Part shown: positions 1 through 8,034 of the stretch, one piece after another
Layout of the letters: each line of letters starts with the position of its first letter
Position numbering within the stretch: the first letter of the stretch is position 1
NCBI RefSeq assembly: GCF_000166055.1
Contig: NC_014664.1
Coordinates: 2,176,001-2,240,000, forward strand
Length of the DNA: 64,000 nt
Origin: Rhodomicrobium vannielii ATCC 17100
GTDB lineage: Bacteria > Pseudomonadota > Alphaproteobacteria > Rhizobiales > Rhodomicrobiaceae
Direction: 5' to 3'
The notes under the pieces: generated by a model
The model's database searches: none
What the model saw: only the letters and a program-made list of their open reading frames with translations
What the model was told of the DNA's origin: nothing
Translations under genes and position numbers: made by a program

Positions 1-101
1 TCGCATTCTTGGCCTCAAGCGCTGGCACACGGAAGACAAATGCTTGTGAGGCTCGTAAGCCGCATGCGACGTTGCGTCCGATGCCCGTCCCGCTTCCGAC
101 G

Positions 102-117
102 TGTCGGAAATCCGACA
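102..117 (+). promoter_or_regulatory. NifA upstream activator sequence (UAS)
   Basis: The 16 bases TGTCGGAAATCCGACA match the NifA consensus TGT-N10-ACA exactly and are also a perfect inverted repeat (TGTCGG/CCGACA). The centre lies about 96 bp before the predicted start of transcription from the sigma-54 promoter at 180-195, which is the usual distance for a NifA enhancer site. Confidence 0.85.
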
Positions 118-179
118 AACGGCATCTTCGACCCACTTCATATTTGACATTTATCAAGCATCGCAGCCACTTGTCGCGT

Positions 180-195
180 TGGCACGGGCGTTGCT
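180..195 (+). promoter_or_regulatory. Sigma-54 (RpoN) -24/-12 promoter
   Basis: TGGCACGGGCGTTGCT matches the consensus TGGCACG-N4-TTGCW in every defined position. Transcription should start near 206, about 34 bp before the first gene. With the NifA site at 102-117 it predicts nitrogen-fixation control of the operon that follows. Confidence 0.88.
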
Positions 196-239
196 ACTGC
201 CTTGAGCGAATGCAGGTTACAGCAGAAAGGCTCCGCCGC

Positions 240-560
240 ATGATCTACCTAACGGAAGCCGCAGCAAACGCCGTTCGTACCGCCATAAAGGGCGCGAACA
301 CGCCCATCGAAGGGTTGCGCCTCGCCGTGGACGCGGGGGGATGCGCGGGCTTCAAATACCTGATGGGGCTCGTGGCCGACCCGAACCCCGAGGACATCGT
401 CGTCGAAGAGCGCGGCGTGAAAGTCTTCGTGGATCGCGACAGTGTCCAGATGCTCGAAGGCACCACCGTGGACTTCGTGATCGGCCTGCAAAGCTCGGGC
501 TTCACCTTCGATAATCCGCAAGCGACGGCGAGCTGTTCTTGCGGCAAATCGTTCGGCTGA
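240..560 (+). CDS. iscA: A-type Fe-S carrier (IscA/HesB family), nif-associated
   Basis: This 106-residue protein belongs to the HesB/IscA family, which binds and delivers iron-sulfur clusters to apo-proteins. The three ligand cysteines are present: Cys35 in GGCAGF, and Cys99 and Cys101 in the C-terminal CSCG motif. I chose the ATG at 240 because AAAGG sits about 10 bases upstream and the family starts here; the open frame runs on to base 9 but that part has no family similarity and lies over the promoter. It is the first gene after the NifA/sigma-54 promoter and lies 16 bases before a NifU-type scaffold gene, so it probably serves nitrogenase assembly rather than general Fe-S supply (inference). 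Confidence 0.9.
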   Translation: MIYLTEAAANAVRTAIKGANTPIEGLRLAVDAGGCAGFKYLMGLVADPNPEDIVVEERGVKVFVDRDSVQMLEGTTVDFVIGLQSSGFTFDNPQATASCSCGKSFG

Positions 561-576
561 CAAAAGGAATTAATCA

Positions 577-873
577 ATGTTCGAAGTCATGGAACGCGCC
601 GAAACTGTTGTGTGCGACGCTCCGGTCGAAACGGCCGAAGAAACGAAACTGCGCATCATCCGCGAAACCATCGAAGAACTGCGTCCGCATCTAAAGCGTG
701 ACGGCGGCGATTGCGAACTGCTTGAGGTCGAGGGCAACTTCGTGAAGGTGCGGATGACGGGCGCTTGCGTCGGCTGTCAGCTTGCGTCAGTCACTGTGCA
801 CGGCATTCAGGCCAAGATCATCGCGAAGCTCGGCTATCCGGTGCGGCTCATCCCCGCGATGGGCGGCCACTAG
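577..873 (+). CDS. NifU C-terminal domain protein (Fe-S scaffold)
   Basis: A 98-residue protein made of the NifU C-terminal (Nfu) domain alone. The cluster-binding pair is Cys64 and Cys67 in TGACVGCQ. Full NifU has two further domains (IscU-like and a 2Fe-2S domain), which are absent. A stand-alone Nfu domain can hold a 4Fe-4S cluster and pass it on. The gene begins 16 bases after the A-type carrier, with AAAGGA as ribosome binding site, and ends 19 bases before nifS, so the three form one transcript for Fe-S assembly under nif control. Confidence 0.9.
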   Translation: MFEVMERAETVVCDAPVETAEETKLRIIRETIEELRPHLKRDGGDCELLEVEGNFVKVRMTGACVGCQLASVTVHGIQAKIIAKLGYPVRLIPAMGGH

Positions 874-892
874 CTTTAGAAAGAAGGGGCAA

Positions 893-2101
893 ATGCATCC
901 GGTCTATCTGGACAACAACGCCACCACGCGGCTCGATCCGGCCGTTCTGGCGGAGATGCTCCCCTTCTTCACCCAGCATTTTGGCAACGCGTCGTCGATC
1001 CACGGCTTCGGCAAGGAAGTGGGCGCGGCCATCCATCAGGCGCGCGACCAGGTGCGGGCGCTGATCGGCGCGTCGCAAAGCCACGAGATCGTCTTTACTT
1101 CGGGCGGTACCGAGTCCGACAACACGGCGCTTCTGTCGGCGCTCGAAACGCAGACCGGCCGCAACGAGATCGTGACCTCCGCCGTGGAGCACCCGGCGAT
1201 CCTCGCGCTCGTGCAGCATCTCCAGCGCCATCGCGGCATTACGGTGCATGTCATCGGCGTGGACGGCAAGGGTCGCCTCGACATCGACGCCTATCGCGCC
1301 GCGCTCGGACCGAAGACCGCCATCACCTCGATCATGTGGGCGAACAACGAAACCGGCACGATCTTCCCGGTGGCGGAGCTTGCGCGACTTGCGCATGAGG
1401 TAGGCGCGCTGTTCCACACCGACGCGGTTCAGGCTGTCGGGCGCATCCCGATCGACGTCAAGGCCGCCGATATCGACATGCTGTCGCTCTCGTCGCACAA
1501 GTTTCACGGCCCGAAAGGGATCGGCGCACTATATATAAAGAAGGGCGTGCCCTTCCATCAGCTCGTTCGCGGCGGCAAACAGGAGCGCGGACGCCGCGCG
1601 GGCACCGAGAATGCGCCCGGCATCGTCGGGCTCGGCAAGGCCGCTGAACTCGCGCTGAGGCGCCTGCAAGGCGGCGGCTGCGAGCGCGTGCGACAGATTC
1701 GCGACGCTTTCGAGGCTGCGTCACTCGGTCGCATAGGGGGCGCGTTTATTGCCGGCGACATCGAGAACCGGCTTCCGAATACGTCGAATATCGTGTTTGA
1801 CCGCGCCGAGGGTGAAGTGATCCTGCTGGAACTGGATAAGGCTGGTATTGCAGCGTCCTCCGGTTCCGCTTGTGCTGCGGGTTCGACAGAGCCATCTCAT
1901 GTTCTGCGGGCCATGAAGGTGCCCTATGCCGCCGCTTTGGGGGCGATACGCTTCTCGTTCGCACATACCAGCACAGATGAGGATTTGGGGCGTGTTCTTG
2001 CCAAACTGCCCGCGATAGTGGAAAAAGCGCGTGAAGCCTCTGGCTTCGCTGCGACGATGGGCGAGATGGCGCAAGCTGGGCTTGGCGCCGGGGTTCGATA
2101 G
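893..2101 (+). CDS. nifS: Cysteine desulfurase NifS
   Basis: A PLP-dependent enzyme of 402 residues that removes sulfur from cysteine as a persulfide for Fe-S cluster synthesis. The Schiff-base lysine is Lys203 in SSHKFHGPKG, His100 (AVEHPA) stacks on the cofactor, and the catalytic Cys327 lies in SSGSACAAG, with the short loop of NifS/IscS-type enzymes. The ATG at 893 is preceded by AGAAGGGG; an upstream reading frame from 782 only overlaps the NifU-domain gene. It is the third gene of the NifA/sigma-54 operon and is followed 11 bases later by an Irr-type regulator. Because the whole operon has a nif promoter, NifS is a better name than IscS (inference). Confidence 0.92.
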   Translation: MHPVYLDNNATTRLDPAVLAEMLPFFTQHFGNASSIHGFGKEVGAAIHQARDQVRALIGASQSHEIVFTSGGTESDNTALLSALETQTGRNEIVTSAVEHPAILALVQHLQRHRGITVHVIGVDGKGRLDIDAYRAALGPKTAITSIMWANNETGTIFPVAELARLAHEVGALFHTDAVQAVGRIPIDVKAADIDMLSLSSHKFHGPKGIGALYIKKGVPFHQLVRGGKQERGRRAGTENAPGIVGLGKAAELALRRLQGGGCERVRQIRDAFEAASLGRIGGAFIAGDIENRLPNTSNIVFDRAEGEVILLELDKAGIAASSGSACAAGSTEPSHVLRAMKVPYAAALGAIRFSFAHTSTDEDLGRVLAKLPAIVEKAREASGFAATMGEMAQAGLGAGVR

Positions 2102-2112
2102 GGGAGGGTGCG

Positions 2113-2559
2113 GTGTATCTGCCGGAAGAAGTGCGGGTTACGGACAGCAGGGAAGCGACATGCCGGGTCGAAGCGAAGCTTCGCGATGCGGGCCTGCGCC
2201 CGACGCGGCAGCGGATCGATCTCGCCAAGCTCCTGTTCAAGGAAAAAGACCGCCACGTGACGGCGGAGGAACTCCACGCCGAAGCTGTCTCCAACAAGAT
2301 GGCCGTTTCGCTCGCCACCGTCTACAACACGCTGAAGCAGCTCACCGAATGCGGGCTGCTGCGTGAAGTCGCGATCGAGGGCTCGAAGAACTACTTCCAC
2401 ACCAAGATTTCGGACCATCAGCACTTCTATTACGAGGAAGAAGGCCGCCTCGTCGACCTTGAGCCCGAGAACGAAGTCACGGTGACGGTGCCGAAGTTGC
2501 CGGAAGGCATGAAGGTCGCTCGTATCGACGTGCTGATCCGGCTGGTGAAAGCGCGCTAA
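2113..2559 (+). CDS. irr: Fur-family iron response regulator, Irr-like
   Basis: A 148-residue winged-helix regulator of the Fur superfamily. The DNA-binding part has the Irr hallmarks GLRPTRQR (28-35) and SLATVYNTL (66-74). The metal/haem region reads DHQHFYYEEE (from 101), close to the HHH cluster of Irr, and the CxxC zinc motif of true Fur is missing. The N-terminal GCPWHD haem-regulatory motif of the Bradyrhizobium protein is also absent. Irr represses or activates iron genes when haem is scarce. It starts with GTG behind GGGGAGGG, which overlaps the nifS stop, so it is probably translated from the nif transcript. This would couple iron sensing to nitrogen fixation (inference). Confidence 0.82.
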   Translation: MYLPEEVRVTDSREATCRVEAKLRDAGLRPTRQRIDLAKLLFKEKDRHVTAEELHAEAVSNKMAVSLATVYNTLKQLTECGLLREVAIEGSKNYFHTKISDHQHFYYEEEGRLVDLEPENEVTVTVPKLPEGMKVARIDVLIRLVKAR

Positions 2560-2580
2560 TTTTGTGCGGCTAAGGCGTGG

Positions 2581-2618
2581 GCGCGTTCGGACGCGCGGCA
2601 CTCCACGAGCGACGCTCG
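2581..2618 (+). other. Two GC-rich hairpins after irr
   Basis: GCGCGT-TCGG-ACGCGC (2581-2596) and CGAGCG-A-CGCTCG (2606-2618) can fold into short perfect stems. Neither is followed by a T run, so an intrinsic terminator for irr is not clear. The gap 2560-2828 otherwise holds the rpsB promoter and leader. Confidence 0.35.
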
Positions 2619-2682
2619 AATTGTGCCGCTCCGAGCACTCGTTGCGAGGTGGGTGGGCGCTCGTCGGGAACTCCACCGGCTC

Positions 2683-2711
2683 TTGCAATTTTATCCGCCG
2701 CCCCCTATACA
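2683..2711 (+). promoter_or_regulatory. Probable sigma-70 promoter of rpsB-tsf
   Basis: TTGCAA and TATACA are separated by exactly 17 bases, with four of six matches in each box. The transcript would begin near 2718 and have a leader of about 110 bases that contains the hairpin at 2741-2763. Confidence 0.5.
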
Positions 2712-2740
2712 AAGCGCATCTCACACGCGGGGATTATGTC

Positions 2741-2763
2741 AGGGCCGTTACGCGGCCCTTTTT
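2741..2763 (+). terminator. Intrinsic terminator/attenuator in the rpsB leader
   Basis: AGGGCCG-TTACG-CGGCCCT forms a perfect 7-bp stem with a 5-base loop, followed at once by a run of five T. It lies between the predicted rpsB promoter and the rpsB start. It may end the irr transcript, or act as an attenuator of rpsB. Confidence 0.6.
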
Positions 2764-2828
2764 GGCATTCCGGTGATGGCATCGCCATCCACAGCCCCGC
2801 GGAGGCTTAACCGGACGAAGGACATACC

Positions 2829-3884
2829 ATGACGCTTCCCCAATTCACGATGCGCCAGCTCCTCGAAGCTGGCGTGCATTTCGGTCACCAGACGCACCGC
2901 TGGAACCCGAAGATGTCGGACTACCTGTTCGGCACGCGCAACAAGATCCACATCATCGACCTGTCGAAGACAGTGCCGCTGCTGCATCAGGCGGTCGTCA
3001 CGGCGAGCGACGTGGTGGCCCAGGGCGGGCGCATCCTGTTCGTCGGCACCAAGCGGCAGGCGTCGGACGCCGTCGCGGACGCGGCGAAGCGCAGCGCGCA
3101 ATATTACGTCAATCACCGCTGGCTCGGCGGCATGCTGACCAACTGGAAGACGATCACGAATTCGATCAAGCGCCTTCGCTATCTCGACGACCTCGTGTCG
3201 GGCGAAGGTCAGGGCTTCACCAAGAAAGAGCTTCTGAACCTGACGCGCGAGCGCGACAAGCTTGAGCAGGAACTCGGCGGCATCAAGGACATGGGCGGCG
3301 TGCCGGACCTCCTGTTCGTGATCGACACGAACAAGGAATCCATCGCGATCCAGGAAGCGAAGAAGCTCAAGATCCCGGTCATCGCCATCATCGACTCGAA
3401 CTCGAACCCGGACGGCGTCAACTATCCGATCCCGGGCAACGACGACGCGGGCCGCGCGATCACGCTTTATTGCGATCTGATTTCGCGCGCGGCGATCGAC
3501 GGCATTGAGCGCGCTCAGGGCGTGTCCGGCATCGACATCGGCGAGGCGGAAGAAATCGCTGAAGTCGCGCTTGAGGAAGTTCCGGAAGCGCCTGCGACGA
3601 ACGGCAAGGATGAGGCGCCTGTCGTCGTCGCCACGAAGGAAGGCGACGCGGAAACCACGCTTGAAGGTCTGGCCGAGCCGCAGGGCGAGAAAGACGACCT
3701 CAACAAGATACGCGGTATCACCAAGACGCACGAGAAGAAGCTCAACGAGCGCGGCATCTTCCATTTCTGGCAGGTCGCGGCGTTCACGCAGGACAATCTG
3801 GACGAAATCGACCGTCTGCTGCACGGCAACGGCCAGATCGCCAAGGGCGACTGGGTCGATCAGGCGCGCGAGCTGACAAGCTAG
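2829..3884 (+). CDS. rpsB: 30S ribosomal protein S2 with helix-hairpin-helix tail
   Basis: The first ~240 residues are ribosomal protein S2 ([20 protein letters not shown] at the start, [27 protein letters not shown], and the NDDAGRAI region). After an acidic, low-complexity linker rich in Glu/Ala, the last ~65 residues form a helix-hairpin-helix-like domain ([21 protein letters not shown], then [11 protein letters not shown]). At 351 residues it is about 110 longer than the E. coli protein; similar tails are known in S2 of many Rhizobiales. The role of the tail is not established. It heads the rpsB-tsf-pyrH-frr run. The ATG at 2829 fits the family start, with GGACGAAGGA upstream. Confidence 0.96.
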   Translation: MTLPQFTMRQLLEAGVHFGHQTHRWNPKMSDYLFGTRNKIHIIDLSKTVPLLHQAVVTASDVVAQGGRILFVGTKRQASDAVADAAKRSAQYYVNHRWLGGMLTNWKTITNSIKRLRYLDDLVSGEGQGFTKKELLNLTRERDKLEQELGGIKDMGGVPDLLFVIDTNKESIAIQEAKKLKIPVIAIIDSNSNPDGVNYPIPGNDDAGRAITLYCDLISRAAIDGIERAQGVSGIDIGEAEEIAEVALEEVPEAPATNGKDEAPVVVATKEGDAETTLEGLAEPQGEKDDLNKIRGITKTHEKKLNERGIFHFWQVAAFTQDNLDEIDRLLHGNGQIAKGDWVDQARELTS

Positions 3885-3896
3885 GACGATCAAGGC

Positions 3897-3918
3897 GGAG
3901 CGCGCGCGAGCGCGCTCC
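3897..3918 (+). other. rpsB-tsf intercistronic hairpin with GNRA loop
   Basis: GGAGCGCGC-GCGA-GCGCGCTCC is a perfect 9-bp stem closed by a GCGA (GNRA) tetraloop, with no T run after it. It lies in the 57-base gap between rpsB and tsf. It may set the RNA stability or dosage of the two proteins, or weaken readthrough (inference). Confidence 0.55.
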
Positions 3919-3941
3919 AGCTCAACGAGATGAGGTAGAGA

Positions 3942-4871
3942 ATGGCTGCTATTACTGCCGGCATGGTGAAGGATCTTCGCGAGAAGACCGGCGCAGGTAT
4001 GATGGACTGCAAGACGGCGCTTTCGGAATCGAACGGCGACATGGAAGCTGCCGTCGACTGGCTTCGTGCGAAAGGTCTGTCCAAGGCCGCGAAGAAGGCG
4101 GACCGCGTGGCTGCCGAGGGTCTGATCGGCGTGTCATCCGAAGCCAAGTCCGGGGCGGTAGTCGAAGTCAATTCGGAAACCGACTTCGTGGCGCGCAATC
4201 CCCAATTCCAGAAGGTCGTGGCCGAAGTTGCAAAGCTCGCGCTGAAGGCTGGCGGTGACGTCGAGAAGCTCGCCGCTGCCGCATATCCGGGCAAGACGGC
4301 GTCCGTCACCGACCACCTCAAGGAACTCGTGGCGACCATCGGCGAAAATATTTCGCTGCGCCGCACGGCAGCGCTGTCGGTGAGCGACGGCATCGTGGCA
4401 ACCTACGTTCACAATCAGGCGGCTCCGGGCCTCGGCAAGATCGGCGTGCTCGTTGCGCTCGAATCGACGGGCAGCGCAGAGAAGCTCGCTGAGATCGGCC
4501 GTCAGATCGCGATGCACGTCGCGGCGACGAACCCGCTCGCGCTGAAGGACGAAGAAGTAAATCCGGAAGTGGTGGAGCGCGAACGCGCGATCTTCACCGA
4601 GCAGGCAAGGGAAAGCGGCAAGCCCGAGAAGGTCATCGCGCAGATGATCGAAGGCCGTATCCGGAAGTTCTATCAAGAGGTCGTCCTCCTGAAGCAGGCT
4701 TTCGTGATCAATCCCGATCTCACGGTCGAGAAGGCGGTGAAGGAAGCCGAGAAGGAAGCCGGGGCGCCGATCACGGTTACGGGCTTCGTTCGCTTCGAAC
4801 TCGGCGAGGGTATTGTCACCGAGAAGGGCGACTTCGCGGCGGAAGTGGCGGCGGCCGCTGGAAATCAATAA
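3942..4871 (+). CDS. tsf: Translation elongation factor Ts
   Basis: A 309-residue cytosolic factor that exchanges GDP for GTP on EF-Tu. The N-terminal UBA-like part ([19 protein letters not shown]), the [10 protein letters not shown] motif that contacts EF-Tu, the dimerisation core and the C-terminal [13 protein letters not shown] are all present, at the normal length for alphaproteobacteria. The ATG at 3942 is preceded by GATGAGGTAGAG. It follows rpsB as in nearly all bacteria, after a strong hairpin, so its level relative to S2 may be tuned after transcription. Confidence 0.97.
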   Translation: MAAITAGMVKDLREKTGAGMMDCKTALSESNGDMEAAVDWLRAKGLSKAAKKADRVAAEGLIGVSSEAKSGAVVEVNSETDFVARNPQFQKVVAEVAKLALKAGGDVEKLAAAAYPGKTASVTDHLKELVATIGENISLRRTAALSVSDGIVATYVHNQAAPGLGKIGVLVALESTGSAEKLAEIGRQIAMHVAATNPLALKDEEVNPEVVERERAIFTEQARESGKPEKVIAQMIEGRIRKFYQEVVLLKQAFVINPDLTVEKAVKEAEKEAGAPITVTGFVRFELGEGIVTEKGDFAAEVAAAAGNQ

Positions 4872-4886
4872 CGGCAGACCGATATA

Positions 4887-4910
4887 ACGGGCGGCAGCTT
4901 CGCCGTCCGT
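4887..4910 (+). other. tsf-pyrH intercistronic hairpin
   Basis: ACGGGCGGC-AGCTTC-GCCGTCCGT forms a 9-bp stem with one G-U pair and a 6-base loop, and no T run. It fills part of the 64-base gap before pyrH. It may be an RNA-processing or weak termination signal. Confidence 0.4.
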
Positions 4911-4935
4911 CCTCCCGCAGCCGCAAGGAAAAGCC

Positions 4936-5664
4936 ATGGCGCACCTTCCTTTTACCCGCCCGCTCATCAAGATTTCGGGCGAGGCGCTTATGGGCAGCGG
5001 ACAATACGGCATCGACCCGCAGGCGCTCGACGCCATCGCGCGCGACATCGCCGATCTGGCGAACAGCGGCAAGCGCATCGCGCTTGTGGTCGGCGGCGGG
5101 AACATCTATCGCGGGCTCGCGGGCTCTGCGAAAGGCATGGACCGCGTGAAGGCCGACTTCATGGGCATGCTTGCGACCGTCATGAACGGCGTGGCGTTGC
5201 AACAGACGCTCGTTCGCATAGGCCAGCCCGCGACGATCTACTCCGGGCTTCCGGTGCCGACAATCTGCGCCACATTCTCGCGCGATGCCGCCGTCGAAGA
5301 TCTGGAGGCAGGCAAGGTCGTCGTGCTCGCGGGAGGCACGGGCAACCCGTTCTTCACGACCGACACCACGGCCGCGCTCCGCGCAGCCGAACTCGGTTGC
5401 GATTCGCTGCTTAAGGCGACGCAGGTGGATGGCATTTATTCCGCCGACCCGAAGAAGGATCCGCGCGCCGAACGCTATGACCGGCTGACATTCTCGGACG
5501 TTTTGGCCCAGGATCTCAGGGTGATGGACGCCGCGGCGATCGCGCTTGCCCGCGACAATGCGATTCCCGTCGTGGTATTCTCGCTTCACGAACAAGGCGC
5601 AATCGGCAAGGTGATGCGCGGTGAGGCCCTTTGCAGCGTTGTCGGAACCGACGCGGACGCATAA
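4936..5664 (+). CDS. pyrH: UMP kinase
   Basis: A 242-residue amino-acid-kinase-fold enzyme that turns UMP into UDP in pyrimidine synthesis; bacterial UMP kinases are hexamers regulated by GTP and UTP. The phosphate-binding starts LIKISGEALMG and LVVGGGNIYRG, the DFMGMLATVMN stretch and the ATP-binding VLAGGTGNPFFTTDT are clear. The length is normal. The ATG at 4936 follows CCGCAAGGAAAAG. It lies between tsf and frr, the standard order. Confidence 0.96.
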   Translation: MAHLPFTRPLIKISGEALMGSGQYGIDPQALDAIARDIADLANSGKRIALVVGGGNIYRGLAGSAKGMDRVKADFMGMLATVMNGVALQQTLVRIGQPATIYSGLPVPTICATFSRDAAVEDLEAGKVVVLAGGTGNPFFTTDTTAALRAAELGCDSLLKATQVDGIYSADPKKDPRAERYDRLTFSDVLAQDLRVMDAAAIALARDNAIPVVVFSLHEQGAIGKVMRGEALCSVVGTDADA

Positions 5665-5710
5665 ATCAGGGCCTAAAGAAACACAGCCTCAAGACTCGAA
5701 GGGGATGGAG

Positions 5711-6277
5711 ATGGCTACCGGCAATTTCGACATCAAGGAAATCGAGAAGCGCATGAAGAGCTCGGTCGCTTCGCTGAAAAGCGAATTCGGCGGGCTTCGC
5801 ACGGGGCGCGCGAGCGCGACGCTGCTCGATCCGATCATGGTTCAGACGTCTTACGGCGCAAAGATGCCGATCCAGCAGGTGGCTGCGGTCAACGCGCCGG
5901 AACCGCGCCTCATCACGGTGCAGGTGTGGGACAAGAGCAATCTTCACGGCGTCGAAAAGGCGATCCGCGAGTCCAGCCTCGGCCTCAATCCCGTCATTGA
6001 TGGGCTGACGCTGCGACTGCCGATCCCGGAACTGAACCAGGAGCGTCGCCAGGAACTTGTGAAGATCGCGAAGAAATATGCCGAGGCGACGCGCGTCGCC
6101 GTGCGCAATGTGCGTAAGGACGGCATGGATCAGATCAAGAAGCTCGAAAAAGACGGCAAGATCAGCGAAGACGAGAGCGGCAAGACCTCCACCAAGGTGC
6201 AGGATCTCACCGACAAGACCATCAAGGAAATCGACGCATTGCTCGCCACGAAAGAGCATGAAATCATGCAGGTCTAG
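5711..6277 (+). CDS. frr: Ribosome recycling factor
   Basis: A 188-residue protein that, with EF-G, splits the post-termination ribosome. It has the family features GLRTGRASATLLDPI, the MPIQQVAAVNAPEPR loop, and the helical C-terminal part with KDGKISEDE and KEIDALLATKEHEIMQV. I chose the ATG at 5711 (MATGNFDIKE) because AAGGGG lies 6 bases upstream; the ATG at 5705 touches that site and an earlier ATG at 5621 overlaps pyrH. The gene is cotranscribed with pyrH, 46 bases apart. Confidence 0.95.
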   Translation: MATGNFDIKEIEKRMKSSVASLKSEFGGLRTGRASATLLDPIMVQTSYGAKMPIQQVAAVNAPEPRLITVQVWDKSNLHGVEKAIRESSLGLNPVIDGLTLRLPIPELNQERRQELVKIAKKYAEATRVAVRNVRKDGMDQIKKLEKDGKISEDESGKTSTKVQDLTDKTIKEIDALLATKEHEIMQV

Positions 6278-6397
6278 CTTTGGTCCCTTCAAGCCCGGCG
6301 CAGGGTCGAGCGCGTAGCCTCGGTACCGCCAGACGGAGCCGGGAACGAGGCGCAAGAGCCCGCCGGGTTCAGCGGCAAATTGCCTCGGTAATCATGG

Positions 6398-7150
6398 GTG
6401 CTCGAAGTGAGATTGCGTGAACAGGCTCTGGCCGACGGAAATGAGCGCCCTTGTCCGAAGCACATCGCCATCATCATGGATGGCAACGGCCGCTGGGCGG
6501 CGCAGCGCGGGCTACCGCGCTCCGAAGGCCATCGCAGAGGGGTCGAGAGCACGCGCGAATGCGTCCGCGCCGCGGCTGAGCTAGGAATTTCCTATCTGAC
6601 GCTGTTCAGTTTCTCGTCGGAGAACTGGAAGCGGCCGCCGCTGGAAGTGACCTATCTCATGGGGCTTCTGCGCCGGTTCATTCGCCGCGACCTCGCGGAA
6701 ATCCACCAGAACAACATCAAGGTGCGCGTCATCGGCTCCGAGGAGGGCGTGCCGCGCGACCTCTTCGCCATGTTTCGCGACGCCATGGCGCTGACGGCCG
6801 GCAACACCGGTATGGAACTCATCATCGCCTTCAATTATGGCGCGCGCGATGAGATCGTACGTGCGGCGAAGCGTCTCGCGGAGCAGGCGAAGGCGGGCGA
6901 AATCGATCCCGCCGATATCACGCAGGAGATGTTCGCCAAACAGTTCGATACCGCCGGGATTCCCGATCCCGATCTCCTCATCCGAACGAGCGGCGAGCAG
7001 CGGATTTCCAACTTCCTCCTGTGGCAGTGTGCCTACTCCGAGTTTTTATTCGTTGATAATTTCTGGCCGGACTTTACAAGACAGACTTTAGAAAGCGCGA
7101 TCGCGTCTTACCAGCAGCGTGAACGCCGTTTCGGCGGCCTTGCAGGATAG
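6398..7150 (+). CDS. uppS: Undecaprenyl diphosphate synthase (cis-prenyltransferase)
   Basis: The enzyme extends farnesyl diphosphate with isopentenyl diphosphate to the C55 lipid carrier of peptidoglycan and other envelope polymers. IAIIMDGNGRWA holds the catalytic aspartate, LTLFSFSSENWKRP the substrate site and DLLIRTSGEQRISNFLLWQ the signature motif. It has 250 residues, a normal length. The predicted start is GTG at 6398; the frame gives MLEVRLREQ before the conserved core near residue 20. A 120-base gap without a clear hairpin separates it from frr, and cdsA follows after 43 bases. Confidence 0.94.
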   Translation: MLEVRLREQALADGNERPCPKHIAIIMDGNGRWAAQRGLPRSEGHRRGVESTRECVRAAAELGISYLTLFSFSSENWKRPPLEVTYLMGLLRRFIRRDLAEIHQNNIKVRVIGSEEGVPRDLFAMFRDAMALTAGNTGMELIIAFNYGARDEIVRAAKRLAEQAKAGEIDPADITQEMFAKQFDTAGIPDPDLLIRTSGEQRISNFLLWQCAYSEFLFVDNFWPDFTRQTLESAIASYQQRERRFGGLAG

Positions 7151-7193
7151 CGCCCCTCGCGCACCTCGCAGCCGCCAGAACGGGCGAAGGATA

Positions 7194-8027
7194 ATGGTCA
7201 AACCTCTCAGTTCAGAGCTGGTTCTCAGGATCAATTCGGCCTTGGTCATGGTCGTCCTGACCTTGGCGCTGACCTATGCCGGCACAACGACATTCGCGGG
7301 GCTGATTTTATTCGCCGCCGCGTTGATGAGCTGGGAATGGGGTCGCGTCGTGCGCGGTTCCAACATAGACCGGATCTTCGTCATCCAGACGGTCGCCATC
7401 ATCGCCGCGGGCTACGCCACACTGATGGGGGAGCGCGTGCTCGCCATCGCTCTGATCGTCCTGGCAACCTGGCTCGTCTTTCGCCTGCACAAGAATAGCG
7501 AACTCACGAGCGATCCATGGTGGTCGGCGGCGGGCGTCTATTACGCGGGCTTCCCCGCCATCGCGCTCATCGCGATCCGGCAAGACCCGGACTACGGGTT
7601 TCATGCCATCATCTACCTGTTTCTCGTCGTATGGTCGGCGGACACCGGCGCTTTCTTCGTGGGCAAGCTCCTTGGCGGCCCGAAGCTCGCGCCCAGCATC
7701 TCGCCCAACAAGACTTGGTCAGGCTTCATAGGCGGCGCAGCGACGGCGGGCCTTGCGGGTGTGCTGTTCGCGCTCTGGTTCGAGCATACGTCCGTTGAAA
7801 TCATGGCCGGGCTCAGCGTTCTGCTCGCGATCGTCTCGATGGGCGGCGATCTCGGCGAATCGTTCATCAAACGCGCCTTTGGCGTAAAGAATTCGAGCGG
7901 GCTGATCCCCGGGCATGGCGGCGTTCTCGACCGCCTGGACGGACTTGTTTTCGCGGCGATGGGCGCTGGCCTCATCGCGGCGGCGGCCGATCCGCTGAAG
8001 CCCGGGCGCGCGCTGTTGATCTGGTGA
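7194..8027 (+). CDS. cdsA: Phosphatidate cytidylyltransferase (CDP-diglyceride synthase)
   Basis: A polytopic membrane enzyme of 277 residues that makes CDP-diacylglycerol from phosphatidate and CTP, the branch point of phospholipid synthesis. The C-terminal signature is clear: GDLGESFIKRAFGVKNSSG, then IPGHGGVLDRLDGL with the catalytic aspartates. About seven hydrophobic segments precede and surround it, and SPNKTWSGFIGG matches the conserved cytidylyltransferase loop. The ATG at 7194 has GAAGGA upstream; a start at 7119 would overlap uppS. dxr begins 7 bases after the stop, so the two are coupled. Confidence 0.94.
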   Translation: MVKPLSSELVLRINSALVMVVLTLALTYAGTTTFAGLILFAAALMSWEWGRVVRGSNIDRIFVIQTVAIIAAGYATLMGERVLAIALIVLATWLVFRLHKNSELTSDPWWSAAGVYYAGFPAIALIAIRQDPDYGFHAIIYLFLVVWSADTGAFFVGKLLGGPKLAPSISPNKTWSGFIGGAATAGLAGVLFALWFEHTSVEIMAGLSVLLAIVSMGGDLGESFIKRAFGVKNSSGLIPGHGGVLDRLDGLVFAAMGAGLIAAAADPLKPGRALLIW

Positions 8028-8034
8028 GGCATCA

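Noticed and set aside
180-230. An IHF site between the NifA site and the promoter
   Set aside because: TTTATCAAGCATC near 150 matches only the ATCAA half of the consensus, not the TTR end.
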